The notes: a model not told the origin generated them from the letters alone. Positions 1 through 10,221 are shown, counted from the stretch's first letter. The stretch: 64,000 nucleotides of DNA from Eopsaltria australis (GCA_034509425.1 JAVTVJ010001758.1:176828-240827); one strand, 5' to 3'. Program-made: numbers and translations.

Positions 1-566
1 CCCCTGGGGAGGAGACACAGGTGGTTTTTCCCCGCAAGGGGGCTGAGTCTATCAGGGGTGGTTCCCTCTTCCTCCATTAGTTTAAGCACCTGCCACTCTC
101 CTGCCAGTCATTCTTGTGTTCTAGAAAGTTCTGTTCCATTCAGTAGTTGATTGTACCCCTTGGTTGTCTGTTACCCCCTCTCCTCCCCCTCTATCCCCCG
201 TTGGTCCTAGTTTCCTGGTCCCTCCCTGGTTCCTCCCTTCTAGTGTTTGATGATTGGATAATGCCCTCAGAATAAAAGTCTGTACTCTGAGCTGTTCAGG
301 GTCTTCTGATCCTAGACGCCCAGAGCGCAGTTGGATCCTACGCCTCTGCGTCTCTATTACTCTAGCCAGAAGATCCCTCCCTATTCCTCCGGCCTCTATA
401 GAGATAGCTTGCTCTCTAAGAGCTACCTGTGGCTGGGAACTCACCGATTCCCGCGGGACCTAACCGGCGCTCCTGTGGTCAGGGACGCTAGCTGCAGACG
501 CTGACGGGTGGCTAGCCGAAGACCCTGGGGCTAGCTGTCCACGCCCAAATACCAGCGAGCGCAGCA
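1..566 (+). repeat. 5' LTR of ERV1 (partial)
   Basis: Matches 8033-8579 closely, so about 80 bases of U3 lie beyond the window. AATAAAAG at 271-278 occupies the place where the related ERV2 LTR has TATAAAAG, so it may act as a TATA-like box, a poly(A) signal, or both. The LTR probably ends at the CA at 565-566, just before the primer binding site. It holds an 18-bp stretch near 427-444 that the 3' LTR lacks. Confidence 0.93.
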
Positions 567-569
567 GTT

Positions 570-587
570 TGGCACCCGAACAGGGGC
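570..587 (+). promoter_or_regulatory. Primer binding site of ERV1, tRNA-Lys-like
   Basis: TGGCACCCGAACAGGGGC lies three bases after the LTR end. It resembles the lysine tRNA binding sites used by many beta- and lentiviruses, with a mismatch or two. Alpharetroviruses normally use tRNA-Trp, so this fits the beta-like gag-pol rather than the alpha-like env. Confidence 0.85.
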
Positions 588-1025
588 TACTAGCTTTCGG
601 CTGGTAGTCTTTTGTGAGTGGCCCCAACCGTCCTCGGTCAGGAGCGCCATCGGGAAGCCGACCCCCAGGCTAAGGCTCTTCTGTTTTAAGAAGCTCCTTT
701 GTCTGGGGTTTCGAGTTACCCCTCCGAAGCGGCGTAAGGCAGGATTTTCCCCACCGAAGACGGGAGAAGATCCTGAGGGGGCTCAGCGGCTGGAGACCCC
801 CCAAAGGAGCTTTTTTTCTTGGTGCCTGCGAGGAGCGGCAGCGTAGGTCCGGGACCAGGAATCGCAAGGGTCCATTCAGGCTGCCAGGTACCGTGCCGGG
901 AATCACAAGGGTCCACGCAGCAAGTTGTTAAGGCACAGGGCTCCATGGCACCGTTCTTTTGCTTGCGCTTTTAATTTGCTGCAGTTTTCCTTTGGGTGGA
1001 GATTTTAGTTTGTGGGTTTTCAGAA
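588..1025 (+). other. ERV1 untranslated leader
   Basis: The stretch between the primer binding site and the gag start, about 440 bases. It has no convincing reading frame. It should hold the packaging signal and the 5' splice site for env mRNA. CAGGTACC near 886 is a possible donor, but I cannot confirm it. Confidence 0.6.
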
Positions 1026-3003
1026 ATGGGTGCACACTTCACACACCCACAAAGGGGGGTTTATGTCCATGTTAAAGCTACCCTTTTTAACGGGAAACGG
1101 GAATTTGATAGGAGAATTTTGAGGGGATTTGTTAGGTGGCTTTTTGTTGAATTTGAGATTTCGGTTTCTGTAAGTTCAGTTCAGTTGCTTTCTTTCTGGG
1201 ATCGAGTTGGGGATGTTTTATCTGACAAGATCAGAAACGGGGAGAATCGGGTTTTGAAGTTTTTTCCTTTGTTGATTTTAATATGTGATTGTTTAAGGGA
1301 AAAAGAGGGAGAAAAGGTTGGGTCCGCAGTTGCTCCTACCCCCGCTGTCCCTGAACCGTCCTCCCTACCCCTCTTCCCCCAAGCGGTGAGAATCATGGTG
1401 TGTATCCCTCCTAGAAGAGTAGGGCAGTTACCCTGAAGTGCAGAGGCGATCCTGCCACTGCCCTGACCCCCCGCGGTCCCCACTGCGCCCCAGCCGTCGA
1501 GAGCTTGATCAACCCTCGGTGGACCTGTCCTTATCCCTCGTACCCATGCCCCACTACCCAGTTACGCCCGTTGCGCCATCCCCCCCATTAAAACGAAAAG
1601 GCGGCAGCCGCCAAGATGGCACCGACCGCATGGCGCGGGGCCCCGCCAAAAACCATCGCGGCGGGAAAACCCCTGTCAATCTTGATGTAGAGTCCTCCTA
1701 CGGCTCCTCCCGTAGCACCTCCCCTGAAACCACCCCCCGTCCTGTCCTCCGCCCCTTGGGGCGGCCCCGGGTGATGGGAGCGTCGAAGGGTGTTACCGCG
1801 TGGGGCTCCTCCCCTGTCATCGGGACCCCTCCCTGAGCTCGCGCGGTCTCCGCCCCTCACGCCGCCCCCACTGAGGCCTCCGCCCCTTGCACCACCCCCA
1901 CTGAGGTCTCCGCCCCCAGACATCCGGTTTCCCACGCCTCCCCTTCCAGTTCCCCACACCTAGAACCCGGAAGTGAGAAGGCAAATGCCTACCGGGACAG
2001 TAAACAGCTGGAAGCCGAGGTCCAAGCCTCAGTGGGGGAGGAAGGACTGATTGCAGCACCGGTGCAATATGGGGGAAGGGGTGGGCAGAACCCCAAATGG
2101 GAGCCCTTCCCACCAAATAGCATAAGAGACCTATGTAAAGCCATTAGAGATTATGGGCTGGAGTCACCGGTGACTAAAGGGATGCTAAAAGCTACCTTTA
2201 GGTCAAACCTAATGGTGCCTGAGGACATTAAATTGATTATGGATAGCATCTTACTAGACACTCAGTATTGGATTTGGGACAGAGCATGGCGCAGGCTTTT
2301 GGGAGAGCTGTTAGAAGAGTATAAAGGGAAAGAAAACCTCGCAAATATCACCATGGACAGTCTCTGTGGCGAGGGTGACTTTATTAAATGGACCAAACAA
2401 GCAGAAAAAATCCCTAAGGGTGTTTTAAAGGACATTCAGCAAGCAGCACTGAGGGCTCTGCTGACTTTACCATCCACAGCAGTGCCCTCTGAAGGTTATG
2501 CAGCAATCCAGCAAGGGCGCACTGAAGGGTTTTCAGACTTTATTGAGAGAATAAAGGCTGCCCTTGCTAAACAAGAGGAGGACCCAGAGAACCAAAGAAA
2601 GATCCTAAGGTCCCTGGCATTGGCAAATGCCAATGCTGACTGTAAGGCTGTCCTGAAGACCCTTCCCCAAGTACCCAAACCTACCATTGAAATGATGGTA
2701 GAGGCTTGTGCAGAAGTAGTACCATCTCCACCCCCGCTGCCAGCTCGCCCTACCCATGCACCTAAAAGAGGACTTATGTATGCCCATGCCACCAATGTAG
2801 GAAGCGTGGGTCAGCCAAAGTGCTTTAACTGTGGAAGCCCACACCATTTAGCACGCGGTTGTCCGAAAACTCAGAGGCCTAACCTTCCACCTTTTAAGTC
2901 TCCCACAGGTCCTGGAGTGGCACACTGCCCGTGTGCTCACCAACCACCACCGGGAAACGGGCAGTGGAGCACGGATCAGCACCGCACCATGACATCAAAT
3001 TAA
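1026..3003 (+). pseudogene. gag: ERV1 gag (broken)
   Basis: The structural polyprotein. ATG at 1026 opens MGAHFT with a glycine at position 2 that could be myristoylated, followed by a matrix domain resembling those of betaretroviruses. The frame stops with TGA at 1434. A PTAP late-domain-like motif (1479-1490) is still in the matrix frame, then coding seems to move to frame 1. A proline-rich linker follows with a 30-bp tandem repeat (about 1848-1920), and TGA interrupts at 1834. From 1837 to 3003 the frame is open through the capsid, with a major homology region near 2509-2550 (QG, E, F, F, R spaced as expected) and one CCHC zinc knuckle at 2821-2862. Total span of about 660 codons suits a betaretroviral Gag. 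Breaks are one frameshift near 1436-1500 and the stop at 1834. Confidence 0.9.
2952..2958 (+). promoter_or_regulatory. Gag-pro -1 ribosomal slip site GGGAAAC
   Basis: The heptamer sits in gag frame as G GGA AAC, 42 bases before the gag stop. Slipping back one base enters frame 3, in which pro lies. GGGAAAC is a standard -1 slip heptamer, used at the gag-pro junction of simian type D retroviruses. The same heptamer occurs at the matching place in ERV2 (12690-12696). Confidence 0.8.
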
Positions 3004-3758
3004 AAGCTGCATCAACCACCCAACCATCTGCCGCTCCAGAGGAACCTACCGTTCTACCATCGACGGGTGAGGGGGACACTCAGAGGCTCTGGGGCAACAA
3101 ATGAAACTTGGTAAGTGCGGCTCCCCAGCATGTATCATCAACATGGTTTTCCCATGTCAAAGTTCTCCTGCAAGCGGACATTTTTAACCAGACAGACTGT
3201 CTCATAGTTGGGAATGCCACGAGAGGATCTCCGGACGTGTTTGTGCTCCCCGAAGTGATCTCTGTCTTACCGGGGGACACCTTCCAGATTCATGTCAGCT
3301 GCACAAACCCTCCGTGATTTATTCCCAAGGGGCAATGGCTTGCTCACGCCATCCCCATTCCATCAGACTTCCCAAGACACCACCGCACACCAGTGGTGTG
3401 CTGGACACAGATAATGGGCACAGACCGACCACGTCTCAGCTGCCGCCTGACCAATGGTGGGTCGACAGTGCTGAGGAGTGGGATGCTCGATACCGGCTCA
3501 GATGTTACCATCATTGCCGAGTCGGAGTGGCCACCCCAGTGGGGCCTTCGCCCCGCTGATGGGAAAATTACGGGAGTTGGGGGGTCCAGGTCCTCACAGA
3601 GGAGTGCAAACCAGATTGTCATCGAGGGACCCGACGGACACGCAGCCACCATCCGCCCGTTCGTGGTATCCTCCGGCTTTACTCTGTGGGGACGAGACCT
3701 TCTCTCTCAGTGGGGGACTCTCCTAGAAATCCCTGCCCCTCCAGCGCAGGGTTTCTAA
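2959..3758 (+). pseudogene. pro: ERV1 pro: unknown N-terminal domain plus aspartic protease (broken)
   Basis: Frame 3, entered by -1 slipping. The first part (to about 3400) encodes a domain of unknown type. In betaretroviruses this place often holds a dUTPase, but I cannot see the dUTPase motifs. A similar segment is in ERV2, sharing VLPE and a CTNPP motif. TGA codons at 3102 and 3315 interrupt it; the second replaces a TGG kept in ERV2. The retroviral protease follows, with its catalytic aspartate in DTGS (codon 3489-3491), a glycine-rich flap (GVGG) and the C-terminal GRDLL motif. The frame ends at TAA 3756-3758, directly after the pro-pol slip site. The protease domain itself is uninterrupted. 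Confidence 0.85.
3749..3755 (+). promoter_or_regulatory. Pro-pol -1 ribosomal slip site GGGTTTC
   Basis: In pro frame it reads G GGT TTC followed at once by TAA. Slipping back enters frame 2, where pol begins with a conserved IGATEER stretch. The ERV2 counterpart is GGATTTC before TAG, close to the GGAUUUA used by mouse mammary tumour virus. Confidence 0.75.
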
Positions 3759-6476
3759 TTGGGGCTACTGAGGAGCGCACCACCCACACAGTGCCACGTC
3801 TGGTGTGGACAACTGACAAACCTGTGCGGGTGGAGCAGTGGCCCCTTACTAAAGAAAAGCTTAGCGCTCTGAAGTCTCTCGTGGAGGAGCAGCTTTCCAA
3901 AGGGCATGTCATACCATCAAACAGCCCTTGGAACGGCCTGATCTTTGTCATCCACAAACCTGGCAAGGATCGGTGGAGGGTCCTCCATGACCTGAGAGAG
4001 ATAAACAAGGTCATTGTTGACATGGGACCCCTCCAACCGGGCTTACCATCGCCCGCAATGCTCCCGCGTCAGTGGCCACTCGCTGTCATCGATATAAAAG
4101 ACTGTTTTTTCAGCATCCCACTCCATCCTGACGATGCACCCAGGTTTGCGTTTTCAGTGCCGTCGACCAATAGGGAGGCCCCCCAGCGACGCTACCACTG
4201 GACCGTCCTTCCCCAGGGAATGAAGAACTCTGCAGTCATCTGCCAGTGGTACGTCGCTCAGATTTTGTCACCTATCCGAAGGGCCTTCCCTAAAGCTGTA
4301 GTATACCACTACATGGACGACGTGTTAGTCTGTGCCCCATCTGAAGACTATTTGCAAAAAACATTGGACAAGACTTAGTGCCATCCAAAGTGCTGGGATG
4401 GAAATCCATCCTGACAAAGTGCAGCGGACCTGCCCATGGACCTACCTTGGCATCCGGGTGAGCGAGAGGACCGTCACACCCCAGCAGCTCACCATCAAGG
4501 ATGAGCCCAGGACCCTCTGGGATCTCCATCAGCTGTGTGGATCCATCAACTGGGTTCGTCCACTGCTGGGGCTGACGACGGCAGACCTCGCCCCCTTATT
4601 CCATCTCCTCAAGGGCGGCGAGGGCCTCGACTCAACGAGGGAACTGACCGTGGATGCCAGAGAGGCCGTGAGTAAGGTCCAACAGGCTCTTTCATCCCGG
4701 CACGCCCACCGGATGGCACCAGAATTAACATTCCATTTTACCATCCTTGGCCAGACACCAAATTATCATGGTCTTATATTCCAGTGGGATGAGAGGTCGA
4801 AGGAGTCCCTCTTGATAATAGAGTGGGTGTTCCTCCCTCATCAACCGTCCAAGAGCATTACAACGCCACAAGAGCTGGTGGCAAAGTTAATAACCCGAGC
4901 GAGAGTCAAGCTCCGCACCCTTGCGGGGTGTGATTTCGCATGCATCCACGTACCTTGGCGAGGAGAGGATTTGGAGAATTTGCTCCAAACCAATGAGCAC
5001 CTCCAGTTCGCTCTTGACAGTTACCCAGGCCAAATTAGTGGTAAGAAATTGAAACATCATCTGTTCAACATGAACTTTCATTTGGCCACAAAGTTTCTAC
5101 AAAGCAAAAGTCCATTGAATGCTCTGACCGTTTTTACAGACGGCTCAGGTTCCTCTCACAAGTCAGTTCTGACTTGGAAGGACCCTGGGACCCAGCAGTG
5201 GGAGTCTGAGGTCCATGTGGTGGAGGGATCCCCACAAATCACAGAACTTGCAGACGTGGTCAGAATGTTTGAGAGGTTCCAGGAACCTCTGAATTTGGTA
5301 ACAGATTCGGCGTACGTGGCTGGAGTAACTGCCAGAGCAGAACACTCTTTGCTAAAGGAAGTGTCTGATGAAAAACTATTTGTGTTGCTCTCAAGATTAG
5401 TATTCCTTCTCTCCCACCGAGAGCATCCCTTCCACATTATGCATGTGAGATCACACCAAGATCTCCCAGGATACATCTCAGAAGGGAACCGCAGGGCGGG
5501 CGCCTTGGCCATGGCTGCGCAAATGGCGAATACACCAGACGTCTTTGCGCAAGCCAAGCTCAGCCACCAGTTTTACCATCAAAACGCCCCTGCGCTCCGG
5601 AGGATGTTCCACCTGCCGCTGGAACAGGCAAGGGCCATAGTGGCGACATGTCCCAGCTGTCAGTCCCACCACATTCCATCACTACATCCAGGGGTAAACC
5701 CCCGGGGACTGAACAGCTGTGAGATTTGGCAAACGGACGTTACGCATATACCAGAGTTCGGCAGACTTAAGTACGTACACCTTTCAGTAGACACCTTTTC
5801 AGGTGCTATTTATGCCTCAGCCCATACGTGTGAAAAGGCGAAAGATGTCACAAAACATTTTCTGATGGCTTTCTCGGTTTTAGGCACACCCAAGCACATC
5901 AAAACAGATAATGGACCCGCGTACACCTCGACCCGTCTCCGTGAGTTCTTCCAGTCGTGGGGAGTGGCCCACTCCACCGGCATACCGCACTCCCCCACTG
6001 GACAGGCGATTGTAGAATGGGCACACCAAACCCTCAAGAGAGTCCTCCACCAGCAGCAGAGAGGTACAGAGATTAGATCGCCCATTGAGCGACTCTGTAA
6101 AGTGCTCTTCACAATCAGTTTTTTGAACTGTTCAAAAGAAGAGCCCGCTTCCCCTGTTTTCCGACACTTTTCGAGTTCGACCTCCACCAAACTAAAAGAA
6201 AACCCGCCGGTGCTGGTCAAAGACCCTGAAACCCACCAGATCAAGGGACCCCTTCCACTAATCGTCTGGGGCCGAGGGTACGTGTGTGTTTCAATATCAA
6301 AAGGTCCAAAATGGGTCCCTGCCAAGTTTGTAAAGCCATACAAGCCTTCTAATCATATCCCGACCAGTAATCTTCCAGGTGAGACTGCCACAGTGGTGGA
6401 AGACCAGAATCAACTGCAGTCTGCCTGGAAGAGGCGAAGGCGCAAACAGTTACCTCAAGAAGAAGAAGACGAGTGA
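3749..6476 (+). pseudogene. pol: ERV1 pol: reverse transcriptase, RNase H, integrase (broken)
   Basis: Encodes the replication and integration enzymes. Reverse transcriptase runs in frame 2 with YMDD at 4310-4321. A one-base shift between about 4340 and 4378 moves the rest to frame 3, which is then open to 6476. RNase H starts with the catalytic aspartate of FTDGSG (codon 5139-5141) and keeps the E and second D (ELADVV, TDSAYV). The fourth catalytic aspartate is glycine (codon 5499-5501); ERV2 retains aspartate there. Integrase has the HHCC zinc module (about 5560-5660) and a DDE triad at codons 5736, 5907 and 6015. The C-terminal domain ends in a basic tail. Besides the frameshift, the RNase H change should be disabling. 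Confidence 0.93.
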
Positions 6477-6714
6477 AGAGGCTCCTCTTCAGAGAGCGGA
6501 AAAACATCAGACCACCCCAAAGACTAAAAAAAGAACTGTACCCATATACAGAGACTTTACCCCTGTTTTTCCCTCAGACTTCCCTCGTGTTTTCCTTACC
6601 CCAGTCCCTCGACTTACCTTAAGTGAAAGAAAAGGGGGGAGAGAGGTTTTGATGTGAGGTTTTTTTATATGAGTTTGTTTTCTTTTAATCAATCTAGCCG
6701 AGAGGTCCCCAAAG
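6477..6714 (+). promoter_or_regulatory. Pol-env interval with candidate env splice acceptor
   Basis: A pyrimidine-rich run followed by AATCTAG puts a plausible 3' splice site at 6696-6697, 18 bases before the env ATG at 6715. That is where the acceptor for a spliced env mRNA is expected. Confidence 0.55.
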
Positions 6715-8025
6715 ATGAAGCTGTCAGCATGCCTCCTGTTACCAGCCATCATATTAGTCCTGCAGATGCGATGGGTGAACCCGTGGCTTGTGCAGCAGCC
6801 CAAAGAAAACATCTGGGTAACGCTGGCCAAGTCGATCGGCCAGCAAGATTTCTGCTTGAATTCCTACGCAACCGAGAACCCGATGTCGACTTGCCTGGTA
6901 GGGATTCCCTGGACACCACTCGAGTATCATTCCACCTTTCTTGAAGCCCACCCAGCCCACAGCTGGGATGTGTGGATTCGGACCCTCCCGAACATGCACG
7001 CTGAACCCCAAGAATTGGATTTGGTGGGGTCAGCACAGCCCGCCTTTTGTACCAAATTCAATCCCACATACAATTGGCTCGACCCATCTGTAAGGAAAAA
7101 AACCCCCGAATTGGCAATCCAGGAAAAGATGTCTCAGCGATAGATAAAAAAATTACATGTCAAAGGAATTTGGTGCAGTTTTGTGGAAAACACATGGTCT
7201 GCATCCATAATGCATCCCGGGGAACTCCCGAAAGGGGTGTTCCTTATCTGTGGGGATCAGGCGTGGGCGGGAATCCCCTCCCGTCTGCACGGAGGCCCAT
7301 GCACACTAGGCAAATTGTCCATGCTGACACCGGGAAGGACCCAGCTTCTAGCATGGAGGAATAACACAAAGCAGGCCCGCCAAAAACGTGCCACCCAGGA
7401 ACTGAATGCAAATTGCGACAGTAGTGTTACCTCCTGGTCCTTCTCGAAGAGGGTCACTGCCTCAATATTTCTCCCTTGGGTGGCGGCAGCAAAAGCCCTC
7501 GGTGAGCTTTCTCACCTTGAGTGTTGGGTGGGCAAACAAGCCAATTTAACATCAAAGGCGCTATCAGACCTCCTCGCAGACGAGGAGACAACCAGGCAAG
7601 AAACGCTACAGAATTGGGCTGCGATTGATTTTTTGCTACTCGCGCACGGCCACGGGTGTGAAGAGTTTGAATGACTATGCTGCTTTAATCTCTCCTCACA
7701 CGCCCAGAGCATCCACCAAACCATCCAACGTATGCAAGACCAGCTACACCAACTACGACAGGAGAATAAGGACTGGCTGGACAATTTATTTCATAGATGG
7801 GCAATCTCCGGCTGGGTCAGCCAAGTTTTACAGACTTTATTATGGACTTTTCTTATCGTTTTCCTCGTTTTAAGTTTTTTAAGATGTTTTAAAGCTTTAA
7901 TGATTTCCTTTGTGAATAAGACCCCTCCTTTAAGTAAAAAAGAAGGGGGAGATGTGGTGGTGCTTGAGGTCCCGAAGGGCTCGGTCCCCCCTGAGAAGCT
8001 GTGGAATAAAGGTGCCCAAGTTTAA
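6715..8025 (+). pseudogene. env: ERV1 env, alpharetrovirus-like glycoprotein (two in-frame stops)
   Basis: Receptor binding and fusion glycoprotein. ATG 6715 begins a hydrophobic signal peptide. The surface subunit spans about 225 codons to a furin-like RQKR site ending at 7389, shorter than in avian leukosis-type viruses. The transmembrane subunit shows an internal hydrophobic fusion loop between two cysteines (about 7410-7530), an immunosuppressive-type segment with LQNWAAID, a CX6CC motif, a coiled region and a C-terminal membrane anchor (about 7820-7880). The internal fusion loop between cysteines is typical of alpharetroviruses. One frame runs throughout, interrupted only by TAG at 7141 and TGA at 7672; the second lies inside CX6CC. 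The frame ends 73 bases into the 3' LTR. Confidence 0.88.
7936..7952 (+). promoter_or_regulatory. ERV1 polypurine tract
   Basis: An uninterrupted purine run ending in GGGGGAGA directly before the LTR start TGTGGTGG. It primes plus-strand DNA synthesis. The same tract precedes the ERV2 LTR at 17351. Confidence 0.9.
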
Positions 8026-8579
8026 AGTCTCCCCTGGGGAGGAGACACAGGTGGTTTTGCCCCGCAAGGGGGCTGAGTTTCTCAGGGGTGGTTCCCTTTT
8101 CCTCCATTAGTTTAAGCACCTGCCACTCTCCTGCCAGTCATTCTTGTGTTCTAGAAAGTTCTGTTCCATTCAGTAGTTGATTGTACCCCTTGGTTGTCTG
8201 TTACCCCCTCTCCTCCCCTCTCTATCCCCCGTTGGTCCTAGTCCCCTGGTCCCTCCCTGGTTCCTCCCTCCTAGTGTTTGATGATTGGATAATGCCCTCA
8301 GAATAAAAGTCTGTACTCTGAGCTGTTCAGGGTCTTCTGATCCTAGACGCCCAGAGCGCAGTTGGATCCTACGCCTCTGCGTCTCTATTACTCTAGCCAG
8401 AAGATCCCTCCCTATTCCTCCGGCCTCTATAGAGATAGCTTGCTCTCTAAGAGCTACCGATTCCCGCGGCACTGACCCGGCACTCCAGCGGTCAGTGATG
8501 CTAGCTGCAGACGCTGACGGGTCGCTAGCCAGAGACCCTGGGGCTAGCTGTCCACGCCCAAATACCTGCGATCGCAGCA
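7953..8579 (+). repeat. 3' LTR of ERV1
   Basis: 627 bp from TGTGGTGG to a terminal CA. It carries AATAAA at 8302-8307. The bases after it (GCCATT) continue the interrupted ERV-L reverse transcriptase, so a six-base duplication GCCATT is predicted just upstream of the 5' LTR, outside the window. Segments around the pyrimidine-rich U3 are shared with the solo LTR at 40334-40985. Confidence 0.93.
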
Positions 8580-9204
8580 GCCATTCCCCATTTGACTTCC
8601 ACACTGGCCATATGGGGCTGTTGAAGGGTGAGCGGGTCCTGCTGATAACTCCTTGGCTCTCCAGTCGACGAATTAGTTCATGGATAGGAGTCACGGAGTC
8701 CCAGTTGGTACGATACTGCCTCCGGTGCACTGTCCTGGTAGCAATCGGTACTTGCTGATCTTCCACCTGCAGCAATCCTACAATGAAGGGATCTTCTGAG
8801 AGGCCAGGCAGGGTGGATAACTGTTTGATCTTCTCTGTATTCACCGCAGCTACACCAAAGGCCCATCGATATCCTTTTGGATCCTTAAAATACCCTCTCC
8901 TGAGGTAGTCGCTGCCAAGGATACAAGGGGCCTCTGGGCCAGTCACAATGGGGTGCCTTTGCCATCTGTCCCCTGTTAAGCTCACCTCAGCTTTTACTAC
9001 CGACAACTCCCGGCATCCCCCTGTCACTCCAGAGATCCAGATGGCTTCTGCACTCTTGTGCCTTGATGGCATCAGTGTACACTGTGCACCGGTGTCCACT
9101 AAAGCTTTGTACTTCTGTGGATCTGAAGTGCCAGGCCATCGAATCCACACAGTCCAGTATACCCGGTCATCCCTTTCCTCCTCCTGGCCGGAGGCAGGGA
9201 CCCT
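8580..9204 (-). pseudogene. pol: ERV-L1 pro-pol, N-terminal part
   Basis: Same frame as gag, after the UAG at 9205-9207. It encodes an aspartic protease with DTGAQ (aspartate near 9094-9096) and then the start of a reverse transcriptase with the RRQYR and SPFNSPIWPV region typical of this family. It is interrupted by the ERV1 3' LTR, within the codons for the NGEWR stretch. The open frame carries on by chance into antisense LTR sequence to 8170; that part is not coding. This portion has no stops of its own. Confidence 0.88.
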
Positions 9205-9207
9205 CTA
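9205..9207 (-). promoter_or_regulatory. Gag-pol UAG, candidate readthrough stop
   Basis: Minus-strand GAA TAG AGG at the gag end, with pro-pol continuing in the same frame. ERV-L3 (18377-18379) and ERV-L4 (55821-55823) have the same stop in the same context. Confidence 0.65.
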
Positions 9208-10221
9208 TTCCTCTTCCTTGTCAGAGTATTCACTGTCTGACCTTTGTGATGCCAAATCAGAGGCTCCCTCCTCAGGACTGTAAGAAACAGTTTTAGTTTT
9301 CTTATATCTGGGAAATCGCTGATTGTCTTCTGGTCTTTCTGTGGTAACTACACTGACAGTCTTCTTGGGTGGCCCCTTCTTAACAGGTCTCTTCCCCCTC
9401 AGTTCTCGGACCCAGGCGCTCAGCGTAGAGGTGGGTTCACCATGCCACTTCCTCATGTCCTCTCCATGCTCACGCAGAAAAAACTAGAGCTTGTTACGTG
9501 GCCTGTTCTTGGGGATTCCATTCCCTCTGACTGGGGTTGGAGAGAAGCGATCTCTTGGGCTGCCTCTAAAAGTTGGGGTGGTGGCTCACAGGGATGAGAG
9601 AGCACCCAGAGTTTCTTCTACATTTCGGAGCCAGGCGGACGCCAACTGTACAGTTGGTGTATCCATTTTTGGGTAATAAAGTGCCACCAAGCTGCGGGAA
9701 TATGATGCCGGGGCACCTTGAACCACCTTCCTCCACATGGCAAGTGTACAAGGGTCATCCTCTGGATCGATGGTGACGCTATCATCCTTTAGATCACTAT
9801 AGACAATTTCCAGCACTGCTACTTCTCTCAAGTACTGGATACCTTCAACCACATTGGTCCACTTCCCTGGGGACTTTACAAGATCTTCCTTAAAAGGATA
9901 TCTTGCCTTCACACTTGAAAGAAGCCGTCTCCAGAGGCTACAAGTTTCTCCTTTCTTTGCAAGTCCTCTTTCAATTTCCCAATCCCTAGCAAGGGATCCC
10001 AGCTGTTGGGCTTCATGACCTTCTAACTGCTGACCATCGGCCCCATTATCCCAGCATCGCATCAGCCATGCAGGAATCCTCTCACCTGACTGGCGGCTGT
10101 AATCCTTTCACAAGTCTCGAAGTTCGGATGGGGTCAGGGACCGAGTAACTTCGGTCTCCTGTTTAATCTGCCTCACTCTCTTCGATTCCTTTGCTGAGGG
10201 ACTTGCCTCTTGACCTAGCCC

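Larger units (their letters stand above)
1..8579 (+). mobile_element. ERV1: endogenous retrovirus, beta-like gag-pro-pol with alpha-like env
   Basis: A provirus in the order LTR, primer binding site, gag, pro, pol, env, polypurine tract, LTR. The first LTR is cut by the window edge: base 1 corresponds to base 8033 of the 3' LTR. Gag, pro and pol lie in frames 1, 3 and 2, as in betaretroviruses, with a slip heptamer at each junction. Env is of the alpharetrovirus type. The two LTRs differ at roughly twenty positions by eye plus an indel of about 18 bp, so the insertion is not very recent. The 3' LTR ends inside the reverse transcriptase of a minus-strand ERV-L element, so ERV1 is the younger insertion. 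All its genes carry stops or frameshifts. Confidence 0.93.

Noticed and set aside
3108..3115. GTAAGTGC as the env 5' splice donor, with GTGAGTGC at the same place in ERV2
   Set aside because: It lies inside the pro coding region, and the shared bases may reflect coding conservation; no evidence of use.
2959..3400. Calling the pre-protease domain a dUTPase
   Set aside because: The position fits betaretroviruses, but none of the five dUTPase motifs can be read.
8170..9150. A 326-codon minus-strand open frame
   Set aside because: It joins true ERV-L1 protease/RT codons to antisense ERV1 LTR sequence. Only the part from 8580 upward is coding.
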